64,000 nt of DNA from Acetatifactor muris (GCF_024623325.1 NZ_JANJZD010000020.1:1-64000); one strand, 5' to 3'; shown: positions 51,166 through 61,086, counted from the first letter of the stretch. A program made the numbers and translations. Notes: a model not told the origin generated them from the letters alone.

Positions 51166-51558
51166 ATGCTGAATGAAGAACGTATTATCTTAATGACTCG
51201 AATGGCAGCTTATGAAGAGGGTGAGGGAAAAAAGAATGTTAAAATCGGCAATTATTTTCGAAGCGATTATATTGCCGTTCAGGTTTTAAAATCCATAATT
51301 TGTGCAGTACTGGCATTTGCCATCGTTTTCGGCATATATATGCTTTGTAATTACGAAACGTTTCTTCGGGAGCTGTATACTATGGATTTGTTTGCATTTG
51401 CCAAAAATGTACTGATCTATCTCTGCAGTACGGTAGCGGGATATGCGGTGCTTACCTATGTGATATGTACCTGGCGGTATGCAAAGGTCAAGAAAAGCCT
51501 GAAATGCTATTATCATAATTTAAAAAAGCTGAATTCTCTTTATAATGAAATGCAATAA
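51166..51558 (+). CDS. Two-span membrane protein
   Basis: A 130-residue protein. Spans at about residues 42-63 and 79-104, with charged ends (basic C-terminus KVKKSLKCYYHNLKKLNSLY). There is no motif. It follows the YvyF-like gene by 10 bases and overlaps the frame of the next membrane gene, so the two are co-expressed ahead of cdaA. Confidence 0.6.
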   Translation: MLNEERIILMTRMAAYEEGEGKKNVKIGNYFRSDYIAVQVLKSIICAVLAFAIVFGIYMLCNYETFLRELYTMDLFAFAKNVLIYLCSTVAGYAVLTYVICTWRYAKVKKSLKCYYHNLKKLNSLYNEMQ

Positions 51559-51583
51559 GGAACATTTCAGCCTGGAGGTCAGA

Positions 51584-52768
51584 ATGACAGTTTTACTGGA
51601 ATTTAGAGAACGATTAAAGCTGATTTACAGCAAATATGAGGTTTTTATACTGCCGCTTGCCAAATTATTCCTGGCGTTCGTGACTTTTACGACCCTGAAC
51701 GGCAGAATGGGATATATGACAAGGATTGACGACCTGAGAATTGTGCTGATTGCGGCATTGGCCTGTTCGTTTCTCCCGGTGGGTATGCTGGTATTATTTG
51801 CGACTGTATTCAGCCTGATGCATATGTATGCGCTTTCCATGGAGGTGGCGCTGGTGGGACTGTGTATGTATCTGGTGATGTATCTGCTGTATTTTCGATT
51901 CAGTCCCAAGGACTCTCTTGTGGTGGTATTGACGCCTCTGCTGTGCGCTTTCAAGATACCTTATGTCATACCGCTGGCGGTGGGCCTGCTGTGTGGGCCA
52001 TCCTCCGTAGTGTCTGTGGGCTGCGGCGTGGCTGTTTTTTATTTGTTTCAGATTGTGACAGACAGTGCACAGAATATCAGAACCATGGGGGATGAAGACG
52101 CGCTGGCAAAGGTTCGGATGATGGTGGAAAGTATTCTGGCGAATAAGGCCATGCTGGTTGTCATTGCCGCTTTCGCGATTACTGTGCTGGTGGTGTATCT
52201 GATCCGCAGAATGTCTGTCAATTATGCCTGGACCATTGCCATGATTGCAGGAGCCATGACGGAAGTGGTGGTCCTGCTTATCGGAGATTTGCTTTATGAT
52301 GTGAATATCTCCCTGGGCGGCGTTCTGCTGGGATCACTGCTCGCACTGGCAGTTGCAAAGGTAATCGAATTTTTCCGCTTTTGTGTGGATTACAGTCGGA
52401 CGGAGAAAGTACAGTTCGAGGATGACGAATATTATTATTATGTGAAGGCAATTCCGAAAATGACGGTAACCGTACCTTCGAAAACCGTTAAGAAAATCAA
52501 CACACAAAATGTGCAGAGAGCGGGCAGCGGCAGGAGCAGCACATCCCGATCTGAGGGAGAAACGGTCGGCAGGCGGGTGACCATGGAGAAAACGACCGGA
52601 GGAAAGCGGGGAAATCCTGCCCGGCAGGCACAACGGCCGCAGAATTATCGGGGAGAACGAAGAAACGGTCGGAGTGTGACAATAGGAAGCACTTATGAAA
52701 ACGGAGCGGGGAATCGTGTCGGAAGTCAGGCGGAAAATGTACAGAACGAAGATGAAGAATGGTTGTAG
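51584..52768 (+). CDS. Polytopic membrane protein upstream of cdaA
   Basis: A 394-residue protein; ATG 51584 follows CTGGAGG. At least eight hydrophobic spans fill residues 15-270 (LAKLFLAFVTFTTLNG, LRIVLIAALACSFLPVGMLV, and so on). A cytoplasmic, basic, Ser/Arg/Gly-rich tail follows (residues 295-394), with poly-Tyr EYYYYVKAIP at its start. No transporter family was recognised. Its constant place beside cdaA in related genomes (my recollection) would suggest a link to c-di-AMP or envelope control. Confidence 0.6.
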   Translation: MTVLLEFRERLKLIYSKYEVFILPLAKLFLAFVTFTTLNGRMGYMTRIDDLRIVLIAALACSFLPVGMLVLFATVFSLMHMYALSMEVALVGLCMYLVMYLLYFRFSPKDSLVVVLTPLLCAFKIPYVIPLAVGLLCGPSSVVSVGCGVAVFYLFQIVTDSAQNIRTMGDEDALAKVRMMVESILANKAMLVVIAAFAITVLVVYLIRRMSVNYAWTIAMIAGAMTEVVVLLIGDLLYDVNISLGGVLLGSLLALAVAKVIEFFRFCVDYSRTEKVQFEDDEYYYYVKAIPKMTVTVPSKTVKKINTQNVQRAGSGRSSTSRSEGETVGRRVTMEKTTGGKRGNPARQAQRPQNYRGERRNGRSVTIGSTYENGAGNRVGSQAENVQNEDEEWL

Positions 52769-52798
52769 AATAGAACAGGAAAAGTAGGGACGGTCAAA

Positions 52799-53701
52799 AT
52801 GCAGTGGCAGTGGCTCAAACAGGCTGACGATTATCTGAACAGTATTAAAACATATGCAAATACGGTAGACCTTCTCGATGTTGCCGAGATGTTGATTATT
52901 GCTTTTCTGGTCTACTATATTCTGGCATGGATGAAGACGACCAGATCGTGGAGAATGCTGAAAGGACTGATAGTCATTTTCCTGTTTCTGGCCATCGTAT
53001 ATATAATGGAGATGACAACCATCATACGGCTGGCCCAGAATGTGCTGGGTTTTGCTGTCACGGCATTGATTGTGGTGCTGCAGCCGGAGCTGCGTCAGGC
53101 GCTGGAGCAGCTGGGACAGAAAAATTTTCTTCCTTCTATCGGCTTCTCAGATTCTTCTGCCAAGAAGGAAGACGCCTTCTCCGAGAGAACAGTCAATGAG
53201 ATAACGAAGGCCTGCGCAGAGATGGGCAAGGTGAAGACCGGTGCGCTTATTGTAATTGAGAGAGTGGAATCCCTGAAGGATTATGAGCGCACGGGGATAG
53301 AAGTGGACGCTATTGTCAGCAGTCAGCTTCTGATTAATATTTTTGAACATAATACACCCCTGCATGACGGGGCTGTTATTGTGCGTGGCAATCGGATTAC
53401 TTATGCAACCTGCTATCTTCCGCTGTCCGACAATCTGGGCCTGAGCAAGGACCTGGGAACCAGGCACCGGGCGGGAGTGGGAATCTCTGAGGCCACGGAT
53501 TCTCTGACACTGATTGTATCCGAGGAGACAGGCGGCATCAGTGTAGCCCATGAGGGAAAACTGGAGAGACACCTGAATGCCGAGGAATTAAAGAGTAAAA
53601 TCAGGCAGATTATGAAAATGGATGGAGAAGAGGATGCAAAGGGCAGACACAGGCGCAAAGGAAAAGGCAAAGCAAAAGGTGAGGAACAGGCTGCTGAATA
53701 A
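52799..53701 (+). CDS. cdaA: Diadenylate cyclase CdaA
   Basis: A 300-residue protein. Three N-terminal membrane spans (residues 27-100) precede the DAC domain. LHDGAVIVRGNRI holds the DGA motif and GTRHRAGVGISE the RHR motif that bind and join two ATP into c-di-AMP. It overlaps cdaR and is followed by glmM, the conserved cdaA-cdaR-glmM operon in which CdaR and GlmM tune the cyclase. The C-terminal 20 residues are Lys/Gly-rich. Confidence 0.95.
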   Translation: MQWQWLKQADDYLNSIKTYANTVDLLDVAEMLIIAFLVYYILAWMKTTRSWRMLKGLIVIFLFLAIVYIMEMTTIIRLAQNVLGFAVTALIVVLQPELRQALEQLGQKNFLPSIGFSDSSAKKEDAFSERTVNEITKACAEMGKVKTGALIVIERVESLKDYERTGIEVDAIVSSQLLINIFEHNTPLHDGAVIVRGNRITYATCYLPLSDNLGLSKDLGTRHRAGVGISEATDSLTLIVSEETGGISVAHEGKLERHLNAEELKSKIRQIMKMDGEEDAKGRHRRKGKGKAKGEEQAAE

Positions 53702-54956
53702 TCTGGGCCTGAAACTGACCTCTGTCATAATTGCCATCATACTCTGGTTTATTGTGGCTATGGTATATAATCCCAAGGATTCTGTTTCCTTCTCCAATAT
53801 TCAGGTCAATCTGATTAACACGGATTTGCTGGAAAAAGGAAATAAGGTCTATGAAATCCTGGACAACAGTGATGTGGTCCGGGTTACGGTGCAGGCGCCC
53901 CGGAATGTAATCAATCAGCTGCGGGCTTCCGATATTGTGGCAACGGCAGATGTGAGTAAGCTCACGGAGGTGAACACCATTGCCATCAATTATGAAGTGT
54001 TGAACGAGGATGTGGAGATACTGGACATTACCGGCAATCATGACGTGGTGCAGCTGAATGTGGAGGAAAGGGCCAGGAAATGGATTAACGTGCAGTGCAA
54101 TATTGTAGGAGAGGTTGCCGAAGGCTATATGGTTGCCAATACCTCAAGTGACCAGACGCGGATAGAGGTGGTGGGGCCGAAGTCTGTGGTGGAGCGTATC
54201 AGCTATGCGGGACTGGACATTGACGTGACCGGGGCCACATCGAATCTGTCCGCTAATGTAGATATCCAGTTGTATGATGCGGAGAAGAATCTGGTGGATC
54301 CTTCTCATATTGAGAAAAATGCTGAAAACATGCGGGTGGAAGTGCAGGTTCTGGCTACCAAGGAAGTTCCTTTTGAGCTGAAGGCCAGCGGGATACCGGC
54401 CGAAGGGTATCTGGCAACCGGAGAGGTGAAGCTGGATCCTGAAAAAGTATTGCTGGCAGGGACGGTATCCACACTGTCAAATGTGAGCAAAATCGTAATT
54501 CCGGAGACAGAACTGGACATCACGGATGCGGAGAGTGACGTGGTAAATGAAATTAATATCAAAAAATATCTGCCGGATTATGTTGTGCTGGCAGACGGCA
54601 GCTTTAATGGCCGTGTGACGGCTACAGCCTATGTTGAACCCAGAGTGGAGAAGACACTTCTGGTTCCGGCAGCGAATATAACAGTGCTGAATACGCCGGA
54701 GGGATATGAGTATGAATTTGCGGACAACGAGACCTGCAGAATGCGGATATCCGGTCTGGATGCAGATGTTTCGGAGGTTGATCCCAATACCGTGCGGGGA
54801 ACGGTGAATATAGGGGAATGGATGGAGAGAAACAGCATAAGGGAGCTTACGGCGGGAACACATGAAGTTCCGGTAAGTTTTCAGCTTTCCGACCAGGTCA
54901 GCATAGATAATGTGACGACGGTTCGGATATATATTGTTGAAGTGGAGGATGAATAG
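53634..54956 (+). CDS. cdaR: YbbR-domain regulator CdaR
   Basis: A 440-residue protein. I take ATG 53634, six bases after GGAG, inside the cdaA frame; ATG 53622 is an alternative. One membrane span (LTSVIIAIILWFIVAMVYNP) anchors four extracellular YbbR repeats, each with a VTVQAPRN-, VEVVGPKS-, VLLAGTVS- or RMRISGLD-like strand. It controls CdaA from outside the membrane. Confidence 0.9.
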   Translation: MQRADTGAKEKAKQKVRNRLLNNLGLKLTSVIIAIILWFIVAMVYNPKDSVSFSNIQVNLINTDLLEKGNKVYEILDNSDVVRVTVQAPRNVINQLRASDIVATADVSKLTEVNTIAINYEVLNEDVEILDITGNHDVVQLNVEERARKWINVQCNIVGEVAEGYMVANTSSDQTRIEVVGPKSVVERISYAGLDIDVTGATSNLSANVDIQLYDAEKNLVDPSHIEKNAENMRVEVQVLATKEVPFELKASGIPAEGYLATGEVKLDPEKVLLAGTVSTLSNVSKIVIPETELDITDAESDVVNEINIKKYLPDYVVLADGSFNGRVTATAYVEPRVEKTLLVPAANITVLNTPEGYEYEFADNETCRMRISGLDADVSEVDPNTVRGTVNIGEWMERNSIRELTAGTHEVPVSFQLSDQVSIDNVTTVRIYIVEVEDE

Positions 54957-54958
54957 AA

Positions 54959-56308
54959 ATGGGCAGACTGTTTGGAACCGACGGTGTGAGAGGAATTGCA
55001 AATGAGGAGCTTACGCCCCTGCTTGCCATGCAGCTTGGGCAGGCGGGCGCATATGTGCTGACAAAAGAAAAGGAGCATAAACCGACGATTATGGTGGGAT
55101 GCGATACCAGGATTTCCGGGGATATGCTGGCAAATGCCCTGATGGCAGGCGCATGTTCCGTAGGTGCAAACTGTGTATATGTAGGGATTTTGCCTACTCC
55201 TGCGGTGGCGTATCTGACTCAGAAGTATAAAGTGGATGCAGGGGTGGTGATTTCCGCTTCTCACAATCCGGTGGAATTCAACGGAATCAAATTCTTCGAT
55301 GGGAATGGTTATAAGCTGCCTGACGAGATGGAGGACGAAATCGAGAGGCTTATCAGAAGTAACATGCCGGGTATCAAATTCCCCACCGGTTCTGCAGTGG
55401 GAAAGATAAAATACCGCACTGATGCCAGAGAAGAATACATTAATCATGCGATTCAGTCAGTTCCTGTGAACCTGGACGGCATGAAGATTGTGGTGGACTG
55501 TGCTGAAGGCGCCGCTTTCTATACTTCTGTGGAAGCGCTGAAAGAACTGGGAGCTTCCGTGGTGGCAATTCACAATAATCCGGATGGAATTAACATTAAT
55601 TCCAACTGTGGATCCACTCACATGGCAGAACTTCAGGCCAGAGTGGTGTATGAAAAAGCCAGCGTAGGGCTTGCCTTTGACGGAGATGCTGACAGACTGC
55701 TGGCGGTGGATGAAAATGGTGAGATTGTAAACGGCGATCAGATTATGGCCATTGTAGGCAATCATATGAAGACAGGCGGAAAGCTGAAGAAGGATACCAT
55801 TGTAGCAACTGTGATGAGTAATCTGGGATTCTTTCTGATGGGGAAGGAAAACGGACTGACCATAGAACAGACGAAGGTGGGTGACCGCTATGTGCTGGAG
55901 CGGATGAAGGAAATCGGTGCAAGTCTTGGAGGAGAACAGTCAGGGCACATTATTTTCCTGGATGAGAATACCACAGGAGACGGACTTCTCAGCGCACTTC
56001 ACCTGCTGCAGGTGATGACGGAGACAGGTAAGAAGCTCTCCGAGCTGGCCGGTATCATGGAAGTATTGCCTCAGGCGCTGATCAATGCAAAAGTGGCCAA
56101 TCATAAGAAGGAAAAATATATGGAATACCCTGTGATTGCGGAAGCCATCAGAAAGCTGGAGGAGAAATTCGCGGGAGAAGGCAGAGTACTGATCAGACCT
56201 TCAGGAACGGAACCCCTTGTCCGCGTGATGATTGAGGGGAAGGACCAGCAGGTGATTCATCAGGAGGCTGAAAAGCTGGCATGTCTGATCCAGGATGTCA
56301 TGTTCTAG
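54959..56308 (+). CDS. glmM: Phosphoglucosamine mutase
   Basis: A 449-residue enzyme of usual length. The phosphoserine loop is VISASHNPVEFNG (Ser101), the metal loop DGDADRLL, the sugar loop GGEQSGHI and the phosphate loop RPSGTEPLVRVMIEG. It converts glucosamine-6-phosphate to glucosamine-1-phosphate for UDP-GlcNAc. It starts 2 bases after cdaR. Confidence 0.98.
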   Translation: MGRLFGTDGVRGIANEELTPLLAMQLGQAGAYVLTKEKEHKPTIMVGCDTRISGDMLANALMAGACSVGANCVYVGILPTPAVAYLTQKYKVDAGVVISASHNPVEFNGIKFFDGNGYKLPDEMEDEIERLIRSNMPGIKFPTGSAVGKIKYRTDAREEYINHAIQSVPVNLDGMKIVVDCAEGAAFYTSVEALKELGASVVAIHNNPDGININSNCGSTHMAELQARVVYEKASVGLAFDGDADRLLAVDENGEIVNGDQIMAIVGNHMKTGGKLKKDTIVATVMSNLGFFLMGKENGLTIEQTKVGDRYVLERMKEIGASLGGEQSGHIIFLDENTTGDGLLSALHLLQVMTETGKKLSELAGIMEVLPQALINAKVANHKKEKYMEYPVIAEAIRKLEEKFAGEGRVLIRPSGTEPLVRVMIEGKDQQVIHQEAEKLACLIQDVMF

Positions 56309-56397
56309 GCAAAGGATTATCTGTAAGTGCTTTAAAAGCGTTGACAACAGGGGGGAGCATACTTATGGGGAAGGAATGAGATTGGAGGAAAAGGAAT

Positions 56398-56661
56398 ATG
56401 GTAAGCCAGAAAGTAGTGATTAAGAATCTCACCGGTCTGCATCTGCGGCCGGCAGGGATACTCTGCAAGGAAGCCATGCAGTTTAAGGCGCTGATCACTT
56501 TTACGTTCAAAGGAGGCACCGCAAATGCCAAAAGCGTCCTGAGTGTACTGGGGGCATGTGTGAAATGTGGAGATGAGATTGAATTTGTCTGTGAGGGAGA
56601 GGACGAACAGGAAGCACTGAATGCTCTGGTCACAGCAGTAGAAAATGGTTTGGGGGAATAA
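56398..56661 (+). CDS. ptsH: Phosphocarrier protein HPr
   Basis: An 87-residue protein. His15 in GLHLRPAG accepts phosphate from enzyme I, and Ser46 in NAKSVLSVLG is the HPr-kinase site used for catabolite control. The presence of His15 rules out Crh. GGAGGAAAAGG precedes the ATG. A terminator follows at once. No other PTS gene is in the window. Confidence 0.9.
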   Translation: MVSQKVVIKNLTGLHLRPAGILCKEAMQFKALITFTFKGGTANAKSVLSVLGACVKCGDEIEFVCEGEDEQEALNALVTAVENGLGE

Positions 56662-56665
56662 AAAA

Positions 56666-56691
56666 ACGGAATGCCGCGGGCATTCCGTTTT
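56666..56691. terminator. Bidirectional terminator after ptsH
   Basis: ACGGAATGCC and GGCATTCCGT pair around GCG, with A runs on the left and T runs on the right. Confidence 0.95.
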
Positions 56692-56753
56692 TAACTTTGC
56701 AGAATAGATCCATACCAATTCAGTGCCTGCCAGGCCGTGAATAAATTCACCAT

Positions 56754-57908
56754 TCAGCGGAATGTATAATTATCATCTTCCTTTACAATGCAAATCATGG
56801 TTTTTCCGGTATTCAACAGGACTTCATTGCCATAGTCATCGTAAAACCTGGTGGCACCGTAATCGCCGCTTTTCTCCCATTTGACATGAATTCCCTTGCC
56901 GTTGGTGAAGAACCAGCCGTCTCTGGTAGTGTCATGACACTGAAAAGCCAGATACCCGGAACCCAGATCATCGTATTTGACATGCTGAACCAGAATGTTC
57001 TTAAAGGTCAGCTGTTCTCCGGTGAGGGCATCCGCATGGGGACTGTCTGAACCGCCGGAGAGATGCTGGGAACGATAATAAAGCCCGTCCTCTTCATTGT
57101 ACTCAAAATAGCAGCGGGTCAGGGGATAACAGCCGGACATATCAATATAAGAGGCATTTTTGGCTTCGCTGTTGTACTGCAGCAGGGTATTGGGAGAGGC
57201 CTTTGTGGCAAAGGAAAAATGGGAGTCATCGGTCAGCCCCCGGTAATTCAGGGAGTATCCTTTTTCACTGATAACCTGGGCCAATCCCTCGCCGGACGCA
57301 TAAGTATTGTGCGGGGCTGAACGGTCTCCGGAACGGAAAAAAGCGGCAGCATCCGAACCCAGAGTACCGTCGATATTCTGAGTGGTATCTTCGGCTATCA
57401 GCTCGTTAATGAAGAAAGGACCGCCCATATGCACGATAAAGGCATCCCATTCAAAAGCCCAGTAAGCATAATAAGCACGCAGACTGCGAATATTACCGAT
57501 TTTGTCCAGGTTCCTCCAATCCTCATAGACTGCCATCATTCGACTCATGTAACCTTCCACGTTTGCTTCATACAGGATGGATGCCTTTGAAAGGTTATAG
57601 TGGGGAACTGCACCTGTTTCATTGGGAACCATCACAGCGATGGGACGGGTTGCGGCCACACCGGCATCTACCCACTCATTGGTCAGACGACTGCGCACCA
57701 TACCTTCTCTGGGCGGCTGAGAATCGTCTTCCACCACAATGTTGGAAGGAATGCTCTCCGGTGTAGCCGGCTGTGAAGGTACTGCAGGGACGGAAGAAGT
57801 CGGAGGTTCATCCGTGAGAATGGGATTATCTGTATCATTTTCCTGTCCGCAGGCAGTCAGAAGGAAGAAGACAGCCGCAAACAGAAAGAAAAGCTTTATC
57901 CTGCTCAT
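56754..57908 (-). CDS. DUF3048 (YerB-like) lipoprotein
   Basis: A 384-residue protein; ATG 57908 follows ACAGGAG. The signal peptide MSRIKLFFLFAAVFFLLTAC ends in a lipobox (LTAC), so it is lipid-anchored outside. A Pro/Ser/Thr linker (residues 25-60) leads to the DUF3048 domains: RPIAVMVPNETGAVPHYNLS, ILYEANVEGYMSRMMAVYE, KIGNIRSLRAYYAYWAFEWD, and the later FKNILVQHV and WEKSGDYGATRFYDD. The function is unknown. Confidence 0.9.
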   Translation of the reverse strand: MSRIKLFFLFAAVFFLLTACGQENDTDNPILTDEPPTSSVPAVPSQPATPESIPSNIVVEDDSQPPREGMVRSRLTNEWVDAGVAATRPIAVMVPNETGAVPHYNLSKASILYEANVEGYMSRMMAVYEDWRNLDKIGNIRSLRAYYAYWAFEWDAFIVHMGGPFFINELIAEDTTQNIDGTLGSDAAAFFRSGDRSAPHNTYASGEGLAQVISEKGYSLNYRGLTDDSHFSFATKASPNTLLQYNSEAKNASYIDMSGCYPLTRCYFEYNEEDGLYYRSQHLSGGSDSPHADALTGEQLTFKNILVQHVKYDDLGSGYLAFQCHDTTRDGWFFTNGKGIHVKWEKSGDYGATRFYDDYGNEVLLNTGKTMICIVKEDDNYTFR

Positions 57909-58003
57909 AGTACATAATTCTCCTGTCGTATAAGTTCTGCCTTCCATTTTAGCACAAAAAGGAACAGGAGTCATTGCTTTTTCCGGAAAATTAAGAAATA
58001 ATA

Positions 58004-58040
58004 AAAACCGGGAGTCCCCTGACGGGCACCTCCCGGTTTT
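58004..58040 (-). terminator. Terminator between the two leftward genes
   Basis: AAAACCGGGAG (58004-58014) pairs with CTCCCGGTTTT (58030-58040). On the minus strand TTTTTATTATT follows. Confidence 0.9.
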
Positions 58041-58051
58041 ATCAGCAGGCC

Positions 58052-59164
58052 TCAGCCCTGATTATCAGGAACAGGCTGCTCTGCAACAGGATCCGTTGCA
58101 ACATGTTCGCAGGTATTGTAACGCAGCTGCAGGAACTGAGTACGGTCCTTATTGTATAGTTTTTTCAGTTCATCGGTGTAACCTACCACTACCCAGGGAA
58201 GAGTTGCATTGATATGCGTGAGCATGTCTTTTGCAATGGATTCGTTGGCCACCGGGAAAGTGTGTCCCTTCGGTGTAAGCTCGTCAAAAATCATGATATT
58301 GTAGGTAGTGCCGGTCTTGACACCGTTGGTACGGTGGGTGACAGTAGTCTGATAAGCCCACATCATCTTCGTGTTGGGAATTGCTCTTGCGTTGGAACCC
58401 ACAATATGGTAAGTCATCAGACGGCCAACCTTGAGAATGCCTTTCTTATCGTAGGACTGTGCGTCCCGGTAATCGGCTTCCACAGCGGCTTCGGTATAAC
58501 CGGCTGCCGCAATATCCTGGCGCAGCTTTTTCAGAGAGCTGCCTCCGGCTGCCTTCGCAAGTCTGAAGATACCGTAAATCAGCAGTACCATACCGCCGCC
58601 GAAGAGCAGAAGATACAGAACGGTCATGGCTGTCTGACTGCCGTAATCAATGTAATAGGGAAGTGTCATTGCCTCGATATCCGCATCTGTCAGTCCCAGT
58701 TCCTTCATAGTACTCTTAAAGTAAGAATATTCTTCCTTATCCAGCTTTTTGATTTTACCGGTAAAAGGAATTGCCTCGGAGCGGATCTCATTATAAGTAT
58801 TATCTGTCATGGCGTCCATCTGCTTTGCATAGCGGGCGGGAACCTTAATGGTCATATAACGCCAGTCTTCCGCATTGTCATCTCCTGTCCAGATTATGTA
58901 ATAGAGATGTGTGGTCTTGACGGAGCCGGTTTTGGTGTTCTTGCTCTGCTCCTCCAGATAGCTGCCGAAATTCTCGGTGAGGTCGACTTTTACCAGCTGA
59001 TTCTTGATCTCTTCCGGTTTCAGCTGTGTAAAATCCTTGTAGCCAGCCACCGAATAAAAGGCATCCATGGCATTCCAGCCTGCCAGTCCCAGGCCGATGA
59101 GGATGCATAGAATGGAAATAAAGATAGAGCCTTTCAGAATTTTTGATTTAAATTCCGCAAACAT
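58052..59164 (-). CDS. Two-span membrane protein (DUF6709-like)
   Basis: A 370-residue protein with spans at about residues 12-32 and 180-203. The external part between them includes YYIIWTGDDNAEDWRYMTIK. The cytoplasmic part has a GYTEAAVEADYRDAQSYDKK segment and a beta-rich end (MWAYQTTVTHRTNGVKTGTT). It resembles DUF6709 proteins of Clostridia; the role is unknown. GGAGGAGAAACC precedes the ATG. Confidence 0.6.
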   Translation of the reverse strand: MFAEFKSKILKGSIFISILCILIGLGLAGWNAMDAFYSVAGYKDFTQLKPEEIKNQLVKVDLTENFGSYLEEQSKNTKTGSVKTTHLYYIIWTGDDNAEDWRYMTIKVPARYAKQMDAMTDNTYNEIRSEAIPFTGKIKKLDKEEYSYFKSTMKELGLTDADIEAMTLPYYIDYGSQTAMTVLYLLLFGGGMVLLIYGIFRLAKAAGGSSLKKLRQDIAAAGYTEAAVEADYRDAQSYDKKGILKVGRLMTYHIVGSNARAIPNTKMMWAYQTTVTHRTNGVKTGTTYNIMIFDELTPKGHTFPVANESIAKDMLTHINATLPWVVVGYTDELKKLYNKDRTQFLQLRYNTCEHVATDPVAEQPVPDNQG

Positions 59165-59213
59165 GGTTTCTCCTCCAACTCATATGAAATTTTGTGAAAT
59201 TCTCACCTTTTTC

Positions 59214-59242
59214 ATTTTATCATTCTGCTATGTAAAATGCAA
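59214..59242 (-). promoter_or_regulatory. Leftward promoter
   Basis: On the minus strand TTGCAT, 17 bases, TAAAAT, placed 50 bases before the 59164 start. Confidence 0.65.
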
Positions 59243-59260
59243 GATTTCATTATCTGATTA

Positions 59261-59289
59261 TTTACACAAAAGACGGAATCATGTAAAAT
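59261..59289 (+). promoter_or_regulatory. Rightward promoter of the M3 peptidase gene
   Basis: TTTACA (59261-59266), 17 bases, TAAAAT (59284-59289). It is divergent from the promoter at 59214-59242. Confidence 0.7.
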
Positions 59290-59382
59290 AAAGGAAACGA
59301 TTCGGCGGGGCACAGAATCGCTGAAAGGAAAGCCCGTATGCAGGGATATACAGGCATAATATAGAGAAAAGAGGAAAAGAGT

Positions 59383-61056
59383 ATGAAGTTTAAGGACATG
59401 CCGTACCAAAGAGTGGATTTCGAACAGGTTGAAAAAGAAATGCAGGGGCTGATGGAAGCGTTTGACAGAGCGCAGAGCGGTGAGGAGCAGTTTGCGGTGC
59501 ATCAGAAGTATTATGAGCTGACGGATCAGGTGGGGACCCAGATGACCATAGCGCATATTCGTTTTGATGTGGATACCACCGATGAGTTTTACAGTAAGGA
59601 ACAGGATTACTACAATGAAAAAAGGCCGATTCTGCATAATCTGATGCTGGCGTATGAGAATAAGCTGTACGAATCCCCCTACCGTGCTTATCTTGAGGAG
59701 AAGATCGGGGCCGTGGCCTTTAAGAATATGGAGCTGGCCCGGAAATCCATGGATGAGAAGCTGATTCCTCTGATGCAGGAGGAAAATGTCCTGAAGACAG
59801 AGTATAATAAACTGATTGCAGGGGCTAAGATTGCGTTTGAAGGCAAGGAGCTGAATCTGTCTCTGCTTCGTCCTTACCTGGTACATTCGGACAGAAATGT
59901 CAGAGCGGCGGCATACAGGAAGCAGAGTGAGTTTTTTGCGGAAAATGCGGAAAAACTGGATGAAATTTTTGACAGGCTGGTGAAAAACCGCACCGCTCAG
60001 GCCCGCGAAATGGGCTATGAGAATTATCTGGAGCTGGGTTATTACCGGATGAGACGCAATTGTTATGGACGGGAGGAAGTGGAAGCCTTCCGCAGCCAGA
60101 TTAAGGAATCCTTTGTGCCCTTTGCGGAAAAGCTTCATGACCGCAGGCGGAAGCGGCTGGGTCTGGACAAACTGAGCTATATTGATGCCGCGGTATATTT
60201 CAGGGAGGGAAATCCTGCGCCCTTCGGCACACCGGAAGAAATCCTGGCAGCAGGGCAGAAAATGTATCATGAACTGTCTCCCGAGACAGGTGAATTTTAT
60301 GATTTTATGATGGAGAACGAACTCTTTGATGTATTGGGGCGCAAGACAAAACGGGCCGGCGGTTACATGACCTATATGCCTGTATATAATTCACCTTTCG
60401 TATTTGCCAATTTTAACGGCACCAGCGGGGATGTGGATGTCATCACCCATGAATGCGGACATGCTTTCCAGGGATACCTTTCCGGCAGGGACCCTATCCG
60501 TGAGCATTCGGACATCACCATGGAGACGGCGGAAATCCACTCCATGTCCATGGAATTCTTCACCCAGGACTGGATGGAGCTATTCTTCGGAGAACGGGCG
60601 AAGGATTATATTGAAATGCATCTGGAGGATTCGGCAGCCTTTATTCCATATGGATGTATGGTGGATGAATTCCAGCATATCGTATATGAGAATCCGGAGA
60701 TGACGCCGGAGGAGAGGCACAGAGCATGGCTTGAGCTGGAAAAGGTATACAGACCTCACCAGGATTACGGCGATGATATTTTCTTTGCAAAGGGCGCATT
60801 CTGGCAGAAGCAGCAGCATATTTACAATTCACCTTTCTATTATATCGACTATAGCCTGGCACAGATCTGCGCGCTGCAGTATAAGGTGAAGATGGACGCG
60901 GACTTTGACGGGGCCTGGGAAAGTTATCTGAAACTGTGCAGGCTTTCCGCAAGTGATTTTTACACCAATATGGTCAGAGAGGCAGGCCTGACAAGTCCTT
61001 TTGAACCGGGCTGTGTGAAAAATATTGTGGAAAAACTTGAAAAATATGTGAAATAG
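59383..61056 (+). CDS. M3-family oligoendopeptidase
   Basis: A 557-residue cytosolic zinc peptidase. The motif VITHECGHAFQGYLSG supplies HExxH, and the downstream third ligand Glu lies in TAEIHSMSMEFFT. PVYNSPFVFANFNGTSGDVD precedes it, and PHQDYGDDIFFAKGAFWQKQ follows, typical of the M3 oligoendopeptidase F group. It degrades short peptides. It has its own promoter. Confidence 0.95.
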   Translation: MKFKDMPYQRVDFEQVEKEMQGLMEAFDRAQSGEEQFAVHQKYYELTDQVGTQMTIAHIRFDVDTTDEFYSKEQDYYNEKRPILHNLMLAYENKLYESPYRAYLEEKIGAVAFKNMELARKSMDEKLIPLMQEENVLKTEYNKLIAGAKIAFEGKELNLSLLRPYLVHSDRNVRAAAYRKQSEFFAENAEKLDEIFDRLVKNRTAQAREMGYENYLELGYYRMRRNCYGREEVEAFRSQIKESFVPFAEKLHDRRRKRLGLDKLSYIDAAVYFREGNPAPFGTPEEILAAGQKMYHELSPETGEFYDFMMENELFDVLGRKTKRAGGYMTYMPVYNSPFVFANFNGTSGDVDVITHECGHAFQGYLSGRDPIREHSDITMETAEIHSMSMEFFTQDWMELFFGERAKDYIEMHLEDSAAFIPYGCMVDEFQHIVYENPEMTPEERHRAWLELEKVYRPHQDYGDDIFFAKGAFWQKQQHIYNSPFYYIDYSLAQICALQYKVKMDADFDGAWESYLKLCRLSASDFYTNMVREAGLTSPFEPGCVKNIVEKLEKYVK

Positions 61057-61057
61057 C

Positions 61058-61086
61058 TTCACATTTTACAGGAAATACGGTAGAAT
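61058..61086 (+). promoter_or_regulatory. Promoter of the foldase-like gene
   Basis: TTCACA (61058-61063), 17 bases, TAGAAT (61081-61086). Confidence 0.6.

Noticed and set aside
59212..60270. Minus-strand open frame opposite the M3 peptidase gene (352 codons)
   Set aside because: It covers a confident gene and two divergent promoters; no protein family fits.
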